DNA from: Dermanyssus gallinae
Lineage: Eukaryota; Arthropoda; Arachnida; Mesostigmata; Dermanyssidae
Length of the DNA: 64,000 nucleotides
Reading direction: 5' to 3'
Assembly (NCBI GenBank): GCA_003439945.1
Contig: QVRM01002099.1
Span: 124,001-188,000, forward strand
The notes under the pieces were generated by a model. It was not told the DNA's origin. It made no database searches and saw only the letters and a list, made by a program, of their open reading frames with translations. The position numbers and the translations under genes are program-made. This document shows, one piece after another, positions 22,731 through 34,441 of the stretch. Each line of letters begins with the position of its first letter. The stretch's first letter is position 1.

Positions 22731-24074
22731 GCTGTGCGTTTACCTCGTTCCGATAATAAGAGCATCTGTTGTTCTTTTCTCCAAACGAGCAGAGAAACGG
22801 ACACCCAGAGCGTTCATCCTAGACTTGTAGCGCGAGTTGCGGTCGTATTTCCGTCGATATGGCATCGGTGTTCGACAATCGTGCTCAATTTTCGTACATG
22901 CAAGCAAATAAAAATGTTATGCACCGCAAGTGAAAAGCTTCACACACAAGTGACATTGTGCATTTTTTTTATTTTCCTAGGGAAAGACGTGTGGATATAA
23001 CTATTGCTGAGCGGCAGCTCTAGCATTACAGCTCCGCCGACAGTTATGTTTGACGGGCCTGTAAAAAAGATGAAAAAAAGTTACGCAATGGTCTTCTGCA
23101 TACTTGCAACGCATGGCTCAATTCGATGAATTTTCAGCTACATTTCATTATCTGCGACCTGTAGGCAAGTACAGTACCACTGCAGTAATAGCTGTATTAC
23201 ATGATTTTTAATCTCAACATGTAGATTGCGTTTAAATGCAGTCTCACGCTCTTTTACAGGAAATAACTTGATTTTCTAGGCACTTGTGACTTATGACCAT
23301 TAACGTATGGACTTTCAAATTATCAGTGTATCGAGAGCTCAGACAGAACATTAATACATATACTCATATATAAATGATGTCGTGTAGAAAACTTTCTATT
23401 CATCGCCGGTGCGCAGCATGGTGACCGCACAACTTTATGAATCCATGTTAACAGCTCGATGTATGACGCAAAGGCGGAGAGAAAGCTTTGCTAAAGAATA
23501 ATATAGTTCTGTAATACGTGAATTAAAAATAAAATTCATAATAAACACGACAGCATTAGACTACTCAACAATTGTGCACAACAATAGTAATATTGCAATA
23601 CTTTCGTGCTCCACGTTAGCGTAGATAAGAACGATCTTGGCTTGATTTGATGAGAGTGCGGTTTCGGAAATGTCTGGCATGTTTTGCCGGCATCTAGCTA
23701 CAACTAGTATGGAACTCGCAAACCCATTAAACCCGTATTTCAACCCATCCCTTCAACAGGCTTGAGGTTGTAGGGCCTTGTTTCGAAAATAGGCCGGGTT
23801 CTGGCGTCTATATGCGACGGAACGCCAGAAGGCGATTCTGCTCGAAGCTTCATCACTCGTCGAGAGCCGACCAGCTTACAAAGCCCGCGACAATATGGAT
23901 TACCAATCGATGAAATGTCTGCTCATCGTTCTTTAATTAACCAGATGACGAAAGCGCGGTTTGCATATTGTGATTTCTAAAAGCACAAAGTGTTCATGCT
24001 ACGATTACTATTATTTTAACCGCTGCCATAACGCTAACGTTAAGGCGCTGTACTTCTACTGCTGTTTCATGCAA

Positions 24075-24076
<2 letters not shown>
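22731..24076. other. Low-repeat stretch without recognisable gene
   Basis: About 1.3 kb of AT-richer single-copy looking DNA. The longest frame (minus, 23561-23743, 60 codons) has no additional support. Confidence 0.45.

Positions 24077-24106
<30 letters not shown>
24077..24106. repeat. (AT)n microsatellite
   Basis: About 30 bp of AT. Confidence 0.9.
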
Positions 24107-24108
<2 letters not shown>

Positions 24109-24455
24109 AGGTCACGAGAAGTGTCCGCGTGGGACGTTTGCTGACAACGCCAGGATAGATCCAACATCGTCCAATCTCGCTGCAGTAGACACGACAAGAG
24201 ACCATTAGCTACTCTATCAGATAGGCTTCGTCATTTAAAACCACACGCAAAATCATCTTGCATGCAGCAGGCTAAAATTACAATAGAATCAGTCTACGTA
24301 CCTCTTTATTCAACAACGATATGTTAATTACATAGTACACACGATCTAGTCGCAGCGCGAACGCATGTTAGCGTGCCCGATTTTATCGTTCACCTTTCTG
24401 TTATGCTACTAGCTCCATGTGCAATATGTACCTGTATGTACATGTACAATATATG

Positions 24456-24460
<5 letters not shown>

Positions 24461-24503
<43 letters not shown>
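24461..24503. repeat. (AT)n microsatellite
   Basis: About 43 bp of AT. Confidence 0.95.
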
Positions 24504-24504
<1 letters not shown>

Positions 24505-24769
24505 CGGCATAGATGTGGCTTGAGAGCGTAATGAGAGGTATCTCAATCTAAAGTCGCCTTGCGTTATTTAGCCGAGAGCGCGAGAGAGGTGCAACGTCAT
24601 TTATGGGACACGTTTGACGCATCGCATAGGCAAATCGTCACCTCGCAAAGCTTTGATGACGACAAGCCTGAGGGATAATAGCTGCTGAGTAATAATAGCT
24701 GGAGCAGGTTGCTGCCCGACCTAACTGATAGATGCGAGTCTACACGGGCACCCAAAATTTAAGCACAAC

Positions 24770-24905
24770 ACATACATACATTTATACAAACATGCATACA
24801 TTTATACAAACATACATACATACATTTATACATACATACATTTATACATACATACATTTATACATACATACATTTATACATACATACATTAATACATACA
24901 TACAC
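24770..24905. repeat. Minisatellite, about 16-bp unit catacatacatttata
   Basis: Successive copies of catacatacatttata with variants (tatacaaacatgcatacat at the left edge, attaataca at the right). The unit looks like a tetranucleotide catacata array with a tttata insertion that has itself been duplicated. Confidence 0.9.
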
Positions 24906-25389
24906 GCATATACATTCACAGAAAAACTTAGTGCAGCACGCGTGCAAAAGTTTACCACCGCACCTGACAGCAGCAGCACGAAAACAAACAAGCAGGATGG
25001 TATGCCGCACGCAGCCATGAACACGACTACAATGCACAATGGCGAGGCACGAGCGCCAGCTGCGACTCGAAGTCGTTGGCTGAATCGTTGCTGCTAACCG
25101 GCATGTGCCATCTAAGCACGATAGGCCGAAGGCGCGCCTCGTCGACCGAAAAGAGCAAGCGGCAAAAATAGAAAGTAAATCGGGTTGGGGGACCGAGAAC
25201 GACTGTCGAAGTGAAAGTGAAATAGGCTGAAAGCGACGAATTCAGTCAGACAAAGCAATTGGCCGTGTAGTATTGTACCGTATACGTTTCGAACGCCTGC
25301 ATGCGATGCAGGAAGAGAGAAGATCTTCAACCTCGTAGTTCGTTCGACCTTTGTCCTAGATGCTGCTTTCTCGCTCTCTCACTCTCTCG

Positions 25390-25390
<1 letters not shown>

Positions 25391-25419
<29 letters not shown>
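25391..25419. repeat. (AT)n microsatellite
   Basis: About 29 bp AT, preceded by (CT)n-like tctctcactctctcgc. Confidence 0.9.
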
Positions 25420-25424
<5 letters not shown>

Positions 25425-25582
25425 TTTCGTATTCCGTCCATCTTTATATATATATAAATCTTGGCCGCACATATCCATACCAGTTATGCTATCGGCATTG
25501 CGACGACTCTCGCTGAGATATTAGTACGACTTTCTGCTAATGATGCTGCGCTGAGACGAAAAAGAACAAACCTTACCGAAAA

Positions 25583-25641
25583 ATGCGCAACGCGACAAAT
25601 AAAACGAGAAACAAGTGCTCAAGGTGTTGGGCGTTGAGCGG
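25583..25641 (+). CDS. Candidate first coding exon with strong donor
   Basis: An ATG in good context (gaaaaATGc) opens 19 codons of a Lys/Arg/Cys-rich peptide and meets a near-ideal donor GG|GTAAGTAT at 25641/25642. No promoter or partner exon could be identified. Speculative. Confidence 0.15.
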
Positions 25642-25795
25642 GTAAGTATTAATGACTATGAAACTAATCTACGACGCTCTCTATCGCCTCTCTGGCTGTA
25701 TACCGGCTTTGTTCGGGCCTAACCCAACCAAACGTCTCTCAAACGAGCTGGCTAGCAGCCTGGGGGGGACAACCCGTACTGTCCAATTATCGCTG

Positions 25796-25835
25796 TCATC
25801 GTCGTCGTCGTCGTTGTTGTTGTTGTTGTTGTTGT
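25796..25835. repeat. (GTC)n(TTG)n array
   Basis: About 40 bp of gtc then ttg triplets. Confidence 0.9.
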
Positions 25836-26158
25836 TCGTTGATGGTCGTCGTCAACGCCGAGAGAGCGATGTTGACTTGATCTGCCGGAGAACGACTGAC
25901 GGGGACAATTAGATTTCGAAATGAGCATTGCGGCCGGGGGAACGCAGCAGTGGCTGTTGTTGTCGTCGTCGTGGTCGGGCACAACGAGCTGTCTGAATAT
26001 GATGATGAGTCTGAACATTTCTCGCGCCCAAGCCATCTATACATCTAAAGTCACTGGCGCCTCTCGCAGCGATCGCCTCCTCCCGACGTCGCCAAACACC
26101 CGTCATAGCACATAAGGCGTGTGGAGGCCGAGAACCCTTTCTTCAAAGCATGAAAAGA

Positions 26159-26181
26159 ATATATATATATATATATATATA
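26159..26181. repeat. (AT)n microsatellite
   Basis: About 23 bp AT followed by a short (GA)n. Confidence 0.9.
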
Positions 26182-26293
26182 CAAAGAGAGAGAGAGGAAA
26201 GAACTCCTCGCTGATGGTCTTGTTTAACGGCTTGCTCTACAAAACAAGACTAATTTCAATAGAGCCACTTTTCACGGCATAGCGAAACAAACA

Positions 26294-26340
26294 TTATATA
26301 TATGTATATATATATATATCTATATAGATATATGTATATG

Positions 26341-26407
<67 letters not shown>
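26294..26407. repeat. Compound (AT)n microsatellite
   Basis: About 114 bp of AT with tatgta, tctata and gata interruptions in its first half. Confidence 0.95.
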
Positions 26408-26739
26408 CAAACGACTTTTATTGAGCGTGCTTTTGGCAGTTGGTACAAGCGCTTTGCAAGCGAATCAGATCGCACCCAACAACGCGGGCGGACGCCGCAC
26501 ACCGCCCAACTCAACCTATTTATCAACTGCTCATAGATGTAGTTGTTCTGCTGGTCGCCGGCGTCGTGGCTGCCGCCAAATATTGCAAGTACACGTACAC
26601 ATACCCCTCTACCCCATTTCGAGGTTTGCGCAGCAGAAACACGGGGGGCGTGATTTTGTCGCTCTCTTCTCCTCGAAAAGGAGATGCCGGCAGTAGCAAT
26701 GGCGGCAACTCCGACGACGACGATAAAAAAACGACCACC

Positions 26740-26775
26740 GCAACAACAACAACAACAACAACAACAACAACGACA
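26740..26775. repeat. (CAA)n array
   Basis: Twelve or so caa triplets, then cga/caa. Confidence 0.9.
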
Positions 26776-26831
26776 ACGAGAGGATCAGGCAGTCAACGAA
26801 AAGCAACGAGTCAGATGAGTACGGCGGGAAC

Positions 26832-26879
26832 GGGGGTTTGAGGGTTGGGGGTAGGGAGAGGTGGAAGGTGGGGGGACAG
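26832..26879 (+). other. Putative G-quadruplex motif
   Basis: Four G-runs of at least three (GGGGG, GGG, GGGGG, GGG) separated by 2-5 bases within 26832-26855, followed by a further G6 run. This satisfies the usual G3-N1-7 pattern. Confidence 0.75.
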
Positions 26880-27016
26880 GTAGTGAATATGTGAAAGTCG
26901 ACGAACAGCGACATCGCTCCTCTCGCTACGCAGTTTTACATGGGCGCAATTTTCAATATTGAAAGCAAAGCAATGTGACACCAGCGGTGCTCAATTCATA
27001 AAAACGAACGTCCTCA

Positions 27017-27040
27017 GGGGGGGGGGGTTGGGGTTGGGCG
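27017..27040 (+). other. Putative G-quadruplex motif
   Basis: A G10 run followed by TT-GGGG-TT-GGG. A second G-rich cluster lies at 27113-27129. Confidence 0.7.
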
Positions 27041-27419
27041 ACGATGTCTCGTCTAGCTCCTCCTCCTGTTTTCGGCTGTCGAACACCCACCGACCCAAAG
27101 CCGTGGGAGTTCGGGGGGGGGAGGGGGGTTCGAAAGCCTGGATTCGGAAGCCTCGACATTGGAAGCAACGCTCGACCTAGGTCGACGATGTTGGTTAGGG
27201 CGCCAAGCGAATGTCTATATGTTCAAGCATACATACAGACATACGGACTTACATAATACAAGCATGCACAGAAGAGGTGAAGAAGGAGACAGCGGTGCGC
27301 GCTAAAACTCGTTCACCGTCCGATTCGACAACAACAACATCAACATCAATAATACTAATCATAATCATAATAATCATCATCTCTATCATCGTGAGCGCAA
27401 GCACGGCTTGACGGCAGAC

Positions 27420-28140
27420 CAATTAGATTGTGCATATGCCCACACAAATTACACCTCAAACAGGGCGCGCCTACTTATTTGTGTTTCACGAACAGTTTAC
27501 CTATCTCTCTCTCTTTCTATCTATCTATATATATTTTTTTTATAGGACCGTCTCCTCCGGACGGCAAATTTATTTAAGTTCAATAACTCTTCATTGAGCT
27601 TGAAAATTCCATTATTACATAAATTCAAACAATTATAACTATTCAGGTAATTTTGCAGAAAAGGCTATCGCCCGTGTCTGCTGTGGTATATATATACCAC
27701 TAAAATCCAAATTTATTGTTTGTAAAAAGCATGTGTTTCAAATTACGTTTGATGGAAGACTTTTTTTTGCTGTCCTGTACACTCATATTCAGCTAAGACG
27801 TCGAAAGAGTGGATTTATGTAATTATTGCAAGTATCGATCTTAGTCAGAGGCTTTGCCGCAGGACAGGCGCTGGTCATGCACGGCTATCTAAATCAGCAT
27901 GAGCCAATCCAAGCCATCTCTCTCGGACGGAGAGAGTGGTCAAGTCTTGTCGAAACTGTTTAACGTTATCTGATCGATGGTGGCGCCATGTCATAGTAAT
28001 TTTGATACAAAGCCGGCATAACATGGCATGATGACACTGTAAAACTGTTTCATCTGGGCCGAGACACCCATTTAGAAGTCAGGGGCAGCCGAAACTTGGA
28101 AGGCATTGGGCCGGGGCGGAAATAGGAACCGAAGGCAAAA
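27420..28140. other. Stretch without recognisable gene
   Basis: Unremarkable AT-rich DNA with a TCTA/CTAT patch near 27510-27530, a small GC hairpin (ccgtc-tcctccg-gacgg, about 27548-27564) and a short self-complementary gtggtatatatataccac (about 27684-27701). Confidence 0.45.
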
Positions 28141-28267
28141 TGCGATACTTAGTAGTTGGTGGATTGGGAGTCTCGAAGTCTCTTATTCAATGGCGGTGGT
28201 TTCACCGCAAGAACAAGAAAGCGTCGTCAGCACTCTCCGATTGCAGAAAACAGCGTTATTATTTTAG

Positions 28268-28272
<5 letters not shown>

Positions 28273-28298
<26 letters not shown>
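28273..28298. repeat. (AT)n microsatellite
   Basis: About 26 bp AT. Confidence 0.9.
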
Positions 28299-28574
28299 GA
28301 CCGGCGGGTTTTGCAGATCGGAAGGATTTGATTCACCAGCAAGAGTTAAAGGGAGTCCCCACTACTAGCGCAAAGACAGAGCAACCACTGACGGGACGAC
28401 GAGAAAAGAGTACGGTGGCGCATTTGCCTCTTGCCTAGCGACTCTTTCGGACTGCTCGCCAATGTCATTGCTGTGCGCCTGGCTGATCTGTCATGTTTTA
28501 GTTGAAAAACGAAAACTCCGAAAGCGAGAAAGTAAACAAAGAAGCCAAAAGAGCGCTACTACACACTACGTGTA

Positions 28575-29140
28575 TAATAATCCTGCAGCTTTCTTCCTCT
28601 GTCGCCTTCCCGCTCGTCTCTGTGCTCGTCTTTCTTCTCCTTATATTCTTATTTCGTGTTCCCTTCTTGCTCTCGCAATTTTCTCCTCTAATTTCTGCAT
28701 TGCTTCTATGCCTTCTTTAGATTTGTATTACTCCATTATTCTATCTTTCTTTTCTTTTTTCAGACTCCTTGTCTCTCTGATCGTGATCTCTATCTCGTTT
28801 TACCCCTCCCTGCCAAATGATTTTGTTTTTGTCTTTTTGGTGATAGTTCTTCTCCTTGTCCCAATCTTACTTACTTTGCTCTTCTTAGCTATGGTCCGTT
28901 CTGTTTTCGATGTTCCTCTTTTTTCTTATTTTTGCCCCCGTTTCCGCTTGTCCGATTCCGCTACCCCCTACTGTATTTTTCCTTGTACTAGTTTTGCCCT
29001 GTTCTTTTTCGCTTATTCTGGTTCTGCCTTCCTGAATCTCCTTATTTTTGTTTCGCATTTTGGTCTGCCTCTCCTGCTACTGTGCTTCCTCTTCCGTTTC
29101 GTTTGTCCTCTCGCTTCTTCGGCTTGTTGTCCCTTACTGT
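28575..29140 (+). repeat. Polypyrimidine-biased stretch (about 565 bp)
   Basis: Plus strand heavily C/T. It yields a 229-codon plus frame (28462-29151) of Leu/Phe/Ser/Cys composition resembling a multipass membrane protein, but the same reading follows from composition, as at 17.5 kb. I do not call it a gene. Confidence 0.7.
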
Positions 29141-29149
29141 TCCACCGCT

Positions 29150-30440
29150 AACCAAAGTCTTATGCGCGACCCCCGAAGGTGACTGTGGTTCAACGCATTG
29201 TTGTTGTTAATTCGGGCGCACAAACTATGCAGGATGCGTCTTCGACGTCTGTGCTCGTCATCCCGATTATTGGCTAGCCAAACTTGTCCTGGACCGTCGA
29301 CATGTCATTTGTGTGATCAATTTTCCCTTCGTTCGATGTAACACGACGCAACACCACCAACACCATACGCCACTAGGCCAGTAGATAGACAGCCCTAGAC
29401 AGAGATTGTTTAATAAATCATTATGAGTCGCACGATTATAACTGCGTTGATTCCTACAGTTATTATCTATCCATTTCCTTGTCCTTTATCATTTTCCTCC
29501 TGTTAATGCCTAGATAGTAAACGGAATGGCAGTTATGTTTACATTGAGCCTTAATTTCGGTTGCCGGACAGCACGGGGTGCATTAGGGGACACCCTTGAA
29601 TTTTCTTGTGGTCTGCTTGCGTGGCAGGGGTGGCTTGAGCATGTAAGGCTCGGTTTTACAAACTGATGAGTAAGACCTAATCCTGTTCTGGTGGAAAAGC
29701 CTCCTTTTTCAGATTATAAACCTGCTGAGCATTATCTGGCGGAGAAAACTCAAACGAATTTAAGATGGCCTGGTACGGACGAAGTGATGGCATATAGTAG
29801 TTTTCTACCAGCCAACACTAAGAGGAACTGGGTTTAATTATGCCTAGACTACTCCCCCCCCCCACTTCGATGAACCCCGACGAACTGAAATGGCCACGGT
29901 AGTGAGGAACCGAGAGGAACCACACAAACTGGGACAGCAATTACGTGAAAACCTCTAAATAAATAGAACCAACACGTTCAGTGTCGTCGGAGCAATTGGT
30001 CCTTTTCAATCTATTCTTGAAGCGTGTACTGTTATTGTGCCCTTTGCTCACATTTTGCTTATTCTCTGCGACCATGCGTCGGTCGTCGTGCGGCATTGTA
30101 TGGGCTAATCAACCGTCAGGCTGGCACGCCAGACCAGACTGTAGATAGATAGATAGAATGGAGCTCAATAATAGATCCCGTCGTGCGGAAATATTGAATG
30201 TCCCTCCGCGCTCGACGCGCACAGTGGTATTCTCGTCGACGCGCGTGCGTGCGTGAGTGAGTGTTCCGATCTCTGTTAGTTGAGAAAAGGGGTGGGTAAA
30301 CCAGACAGCGTTCAGTTGTTCTCTTGGCTAGCCGAGCAGCTATGCCGAAAACTCCGCACTCGTATACGAGGAAGAGGAAAGAGGAAAACGACGAAAGACA
30401 ATGAATGAATGGTTGACGCAAGCTGCGATCAAATGAACAG
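29150..30440. other. Low-repeat stretch without recognisable gene
   Basis: About 1.3 kb with a C10 run at about 29854 and a short GATA patch (30141-30155). A minus frame of 101 codons (30116-30421) has no further support. Confidence 0.45.
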
Positions 30441-30794
30441 ATGGATAGACAAACGGATAAAGAAAGCCCCGCAGGGTCACGAAGTAGTTCGCTCTCGTCT
30501 GATGCTAACGCGGCCGCTGCTCAGGCTGCTGCTTCTGCTGCTGCCGTCGTTACCGCTCGTCTACTGGTGACGTCTACGATCCGCCACCAGAGTCGGCCAA
30601 AAGAGCAGCATGACCAAGCATGCCACGGTTGCGGCCCAGCGGCCAACCTTTTCGCCATTCCTCGCGTTTTCATCTTCCTCCTTCTTTTCTTCTGTCGAGG
30701 TCATGTTAATGAGAGACGGGTTCGTTTGTTCATTCACTCCCCTCCGAGGAGCCGCCCGCGATTCCGATGCCGCAAAGCGACTAACCCTAGTAGC

Positions 30795-30935
30795 TCCAGT
30801 GTCCTACCCTGCGCTCTAGCGTCCTACTCTGCGCTTCAGCGTCCTACTCTGCGCGCCAGCGTCCTACCCTGCGCTCCAGCGTTCTACCCTGCGCTCCAGC
30901 GTCCTACCCTGCGCTCCAGCGTCCTACCACGCCCG
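30795..30935. repeat. Minisatellite, 20-bp unit gcgctccagcgtcctaccct
   Basis: About seven tandem copies with single-base variation. Because 20 is not a multiple of three, all three frames are sampled, and the repeat supplies a 20-residue periodicity to a long but probably non-coding plus frame (30441-31043). Confidence 0.95.
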
Positions 30936-31179
30936 CGTTGCTCCGTATGCACTCCGGTAAGGCGACTGGGTATTGGTCGGTGGTCGATCGTTGGCCCGTG
31001 GCGTTGCTCCCCTAGACTGTCGTTCGTTTTACTGGTCCGTTAACACTGTGGGTGACCGTGATGGAGCTCCTGTTTTCACTCCGACTGTAGTCTGCCCTGC
31101 TTTAGCGTTAGCGGTCACTGAGGGGTGTATATCTTTGCAACACTGTCAGACAGTCAAACAGACATACACACAAACACAG

Positions 31180-31710
31180 TTAGACAGAGAGACGACGAAC
31201 GAACGAGCGAACAACTGCACGTGCAGGCAAACCAGACGGGTTGGGAGCATGGCCTTCAAATGTTGCCCTAGCCGCACCCCACAAACCCCACCACTCCTTA
31301 GCCCGGCGCAGCCCTGGTCTTGAAAATGTGCGCGTTGGCTTCTTCGCCTCAATGGTCCACCGCCACCACCACCACCTAGCGATCTGCCTACCACTGCCTA
31401 CCGACAAATATACCGAATCTCCGCCTCGTGTTCGAATTGAATTGTGGGCTTGAGTGGGCTTAGCGCACAGTACACGCGCATACACGCGCCGCCATAGCAT
31501 TAAATTACGATTTCGATTGTGTGAGAACAACACGCTCGTGGGAATCGGCGGCAGCTGCAGCAGCAGCCGCGAATGTAGAAGCAATGCACCTAGAACTGTT
31601 CGTGTTGCCCATACAATGCTTTGATTGTAGACTGCGGACCGAGATTGTCTCGATAAGCTCGAAATGTTGGCGGGACTACTTTTCACGCTCCTTTTTTCTA
31701 TTGTTTGCAT
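31180..31710 (-). CDS. Open frame of 176 codons, doubtful
   Basis: Longest minus frame of the 30-32 kb segment. It includes a Trp run from a (CCA)n patch (31355-31376). Both strands are open here and codon choice shows no clear signal. More likely chance than gene. Confidence 0.08.
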   Translation of the reverse strand: MQTIEKRSVKSSPANISSLSRQSRSAVYNQSIVWATRTVLGALLLHSRLLLQLPPIPTSVLFSHNRNRNLMLWRRVYARVLCAKPTQAHNSIRTRGGDSVYLSVGSGRQIARWWWWRWTIEAKKPTRTFSRPGLRRAKEWWGLWGAARATFEGHAPNPSGLPARAVVRSFVRRLSV

Positions 31711-32696
31711 TCTCTCATTTCTATCATCTTCTCGTTCTCGCCCTGTCTTGCTCTGTATTGACTAATAAGAGTGAACAAGGTAGATCTTGATGGCGTCATC
31801 GGCTGGTGTATATATGTATATATATATATATACCTGTCTACGCTCGCTTTGATTTTAGTCAAAAGACCAAATGGTGAAACTTCAATTGTCCTGTATGGCG
31901 TTTTTTGCCATAGGTTGTTGACTGACCGTACTCGACGCACAAACAGTACAATGGCAAAACCCCATCAAGCAGTACGTGGAGTGGTAATACTGGCAGCAAT
32001 CACGAAGTTCTACTTACGATTCGGCGCTATTAATTTGTCGCTCGCAATTTGACTAACCAGCGAGAGATCTGAAAAAGAGCCTAAACACGTTGTCTGACTG
32101 ACTGCTGCTGCTATTGCAGCTTCTACGTTACTACCGCTACTAACTACTACTATCCCCGAGCAGCAGTAGCAGGTAGGAAACTGCACAACTAACATCAACG
32201 TCAAGTAGCCAACAGGGCTACTAGATCTGCTACTACTAGAACGACAACTAGGGCTGGACGACCGCGCCGACGACAACTGCCACTACAATAACGGCGACAA
32301 CGATGACGACAACAACGACTAGGTAGATTATAGGAGTAGGTCGACCGATATTAATTATATGCTTGATGTCTGTATGTGGGTGGGTGTGTGCGCGTGTCCA
32401 GGCCGATGCAAGGGTCCGGCGATGGAACACGCTTGCTGCTTGGTTGCTTGGCTGCATGATTGTCCGCCTTGCTGTCCTGCGAAAAGGAGCCTGCGCTTGG
32501 CGAGCGAGGTCCGGCCGGCGGCCGTAGGGGCGAACAAACACACCACCTAGAGACTGAAGGCCGGAGACAGGACCGACGTACGTCGGCCAGGCGGTGCTGT
32601 GTACTAATGGTAATGTGCGTTTAATTCCGTACTGCTTGAGTGCCCGGGCCGTCACGGCCGCTGGCTCGAAGTCAACTCGTAGGGCTACTTCGTCGT

Positions 32697-33000
32697 CTCT
32701 CTGATGCCTCAGCGTCTCTTTGATGCCCCTGATCCTTCTGATACCCCCCATCCCGAGGCCCCTAATGCCCCTACACCCCGTGATGCCCGTACGCCCCTGA
32801 TGCCTCTAGGCCCCTGATCCTTCTGATACCCCCACCATGCCGAGGCCCCTAATGCCCCTACACCCCGTGATGCCCCTACACGCCGTGATGCCCCCACACC
32901 CCTAATGCCTCTACGCCCCTGATGCCTCTAGGCCCCTGATGTCTCTAGGCCCCTGATGCCTCTACGCCCCTGATGCATCTAAACCCTTGATGCCCTCTCA
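32697..33000. repeat. Minisatellite with higher-order structure, 17-bp unit in 85-bp superunit
   Basis: Imperfect copies of a 17-bp unit (gcccctgatgcctctac and variants such as gcccctaatgcccctac). A larger segment beginning gatccttctgatacccc recurs at 32731 and 32816, a spacing of 85 bp, i.e. five basic units. Confidence 0.9.
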
Positions 33001-33102
33001 CCTCGAATGCGCCTAGATCGCTGGTGTTTCTACAGTTCTCATCTAGCGCACCTCTCATTCTCATACAGTTATCAGGCCTATAATATCCTCGTGCCCCCTA
33101 CA

Positions 33103-33462
33103 TCAGTTATGCCGTAGATGCCGCCCCGCATAATGGCTGGAGCTGCAGCGGCAACAGTGGCAACTTTGAGGCGTCTCTACCGGTATCCCGATTCCGAAGC
33201 AGCTATCTTCTCCGGCCATACATACGTTGATCGGAGTAGCTAAGTGGGCTTGATTATAAGGGCCCGTGAAGCCCTCGGAAAACAGGGGTGGAGCTGTGAT
33301 GCCGGGTCGGGAGGAGAGCGGGTTACCGGGCGCTCCGCCACGCTGAAATGAGCGACCTTCGTTGTTGTCGCCGTTGTACGTTGGTGTCTTCCATGCGAAA
33401 AGCGAACGAACTGCTGGCGTCACCGGACCAGCAACGACTGCAGGCAGACAGCCAGACGCCAT
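33103..33462 (-). CDS. Open frame of 119 codons, unidentified
   Basis: Starts at an ATG and is free of simple repeats, Gly/Pro/Ser-rich, with a Cys cluster near its end (CHCCRC). It lies directly beside the 17-bp minisatellite in a GC-richer patch. No homologue recognised and no splice signals decide its extent. Confidence 0.18.
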   Translation of the reverse strand: MASGCLPAVVAGPVTPAVRSLFAWKTPTYNGDNNEGRSFQRGGAPGNPLSSRPGITAPPLFSEGFTGPYNQAHLATPINVCMAGEDSCFGIGIPVETPQSCHCCRCSSSHYAGRHLRHN

Positions 33463-33479
33463 TACCCCCAGACCACCCC

Positions 33480-34385
33480 AGCCAAGGCGTTATAGCCACT
33501 AACCAGCTAATATAGCAGCTCGATTTAATAGTAGTAGTATCAATACTGCCAGTATTACCAGTGAGGGCAATAACACGGTCATTTAACCACTTGCGGTCAT
33601 TACTCTATTAATGGTCGGTTAGAAGTAGCAGCACAGAATTAACGATATTGGAAACGCAGCAACCGTAACTGGATGGGTAAGACGTATGCTAGTGATAACA
33701 ATCGTAGTTACCATGCGTACGCCTATAAACAGTGCTACGGACAGATACTCGGGAATAGGTAGATGTGCAACATGTGCCCACACATGTCGTGTACCTCACT
33801 TAATTTTAAACTAAACGCAAAACTTTCTGTCAATTGCATTACTTTTGCTGGCAGTGGCACATCATCAACACCAGGAGCTGTAGCCGTAGTTGTTATCTGA
33901 AGGTTGTGGAAAATTGTGGTTATTATATTATCATTAGTAATAACGATAGTTGAATAATACGTATACTGGGCTGTAGAAGTTATAACAATTAGACTAGCTA
34001 GAAGTAAACAAGAGCGTGGTTTACTTGTAGTGACAATGCCGCGCGGCTTCTGTCCCTTGCGATCGCTTAATCTAATATACCATTGCCGAACCTGTACATA
34101 AATGCATATCCGTCTCCTGAGAGCGCGTCCTGAGAACAGTGCTTCCTACCAGTAGTGGAATGGAATCTACGCAATACATTTTTAGTTAGAGTTTTAAAAC
34201 CACTTGCCCATTTTATTGTAGCTTTTAATCCTATTCTTGTCATTTATATGGTAAACCCTACTCGGTAAAGGTGTTGTCTTCGATGGCGAAAAGTAAATGC
34301 TTTAGCCTGGTCGTCAAGGGTCAGATGCTGCCCCACATCACTACGCACCGCTCGTTAAATAGCTCGGCCGCTTCCTTATGCCTTA

Positions 34386-34386
<1 letters not shown>
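33480..34386. other. Low-repeat stretch without recognisable gene
   Basis: About 900 bp of AT-richer DNA with scattered agt/gta triplets (33528-33545) and no dominant reading frame. Confidence 0.45.

Positions 34387-34440
<54 letters not shown>
34387..34440. repeat. Compound (AT)n(GA)n microsatellite
   Basis: 34 bp of AT switching directly to 20 bp of GA. Confidence 0.95.

Positions 34441-34441
<1 letters not shown>

Noticed and set aside
24732..25097. 121-codon plus frame
   Set aside because: First half is the catacatacatttata minisatellite; the remainder has no recognisable features.
30441..31043. 200-codon plus frame with a 20-residue repeat
   Set aside because: The periodicity is the 20-bp minisatellite sampled in three frames; the rest is low-support.
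32248..32751. 167-codon minus frame
   Set aside because: Begins in the 17-bp minisatellite and ends in a poly-Val triplet array, with no support between.
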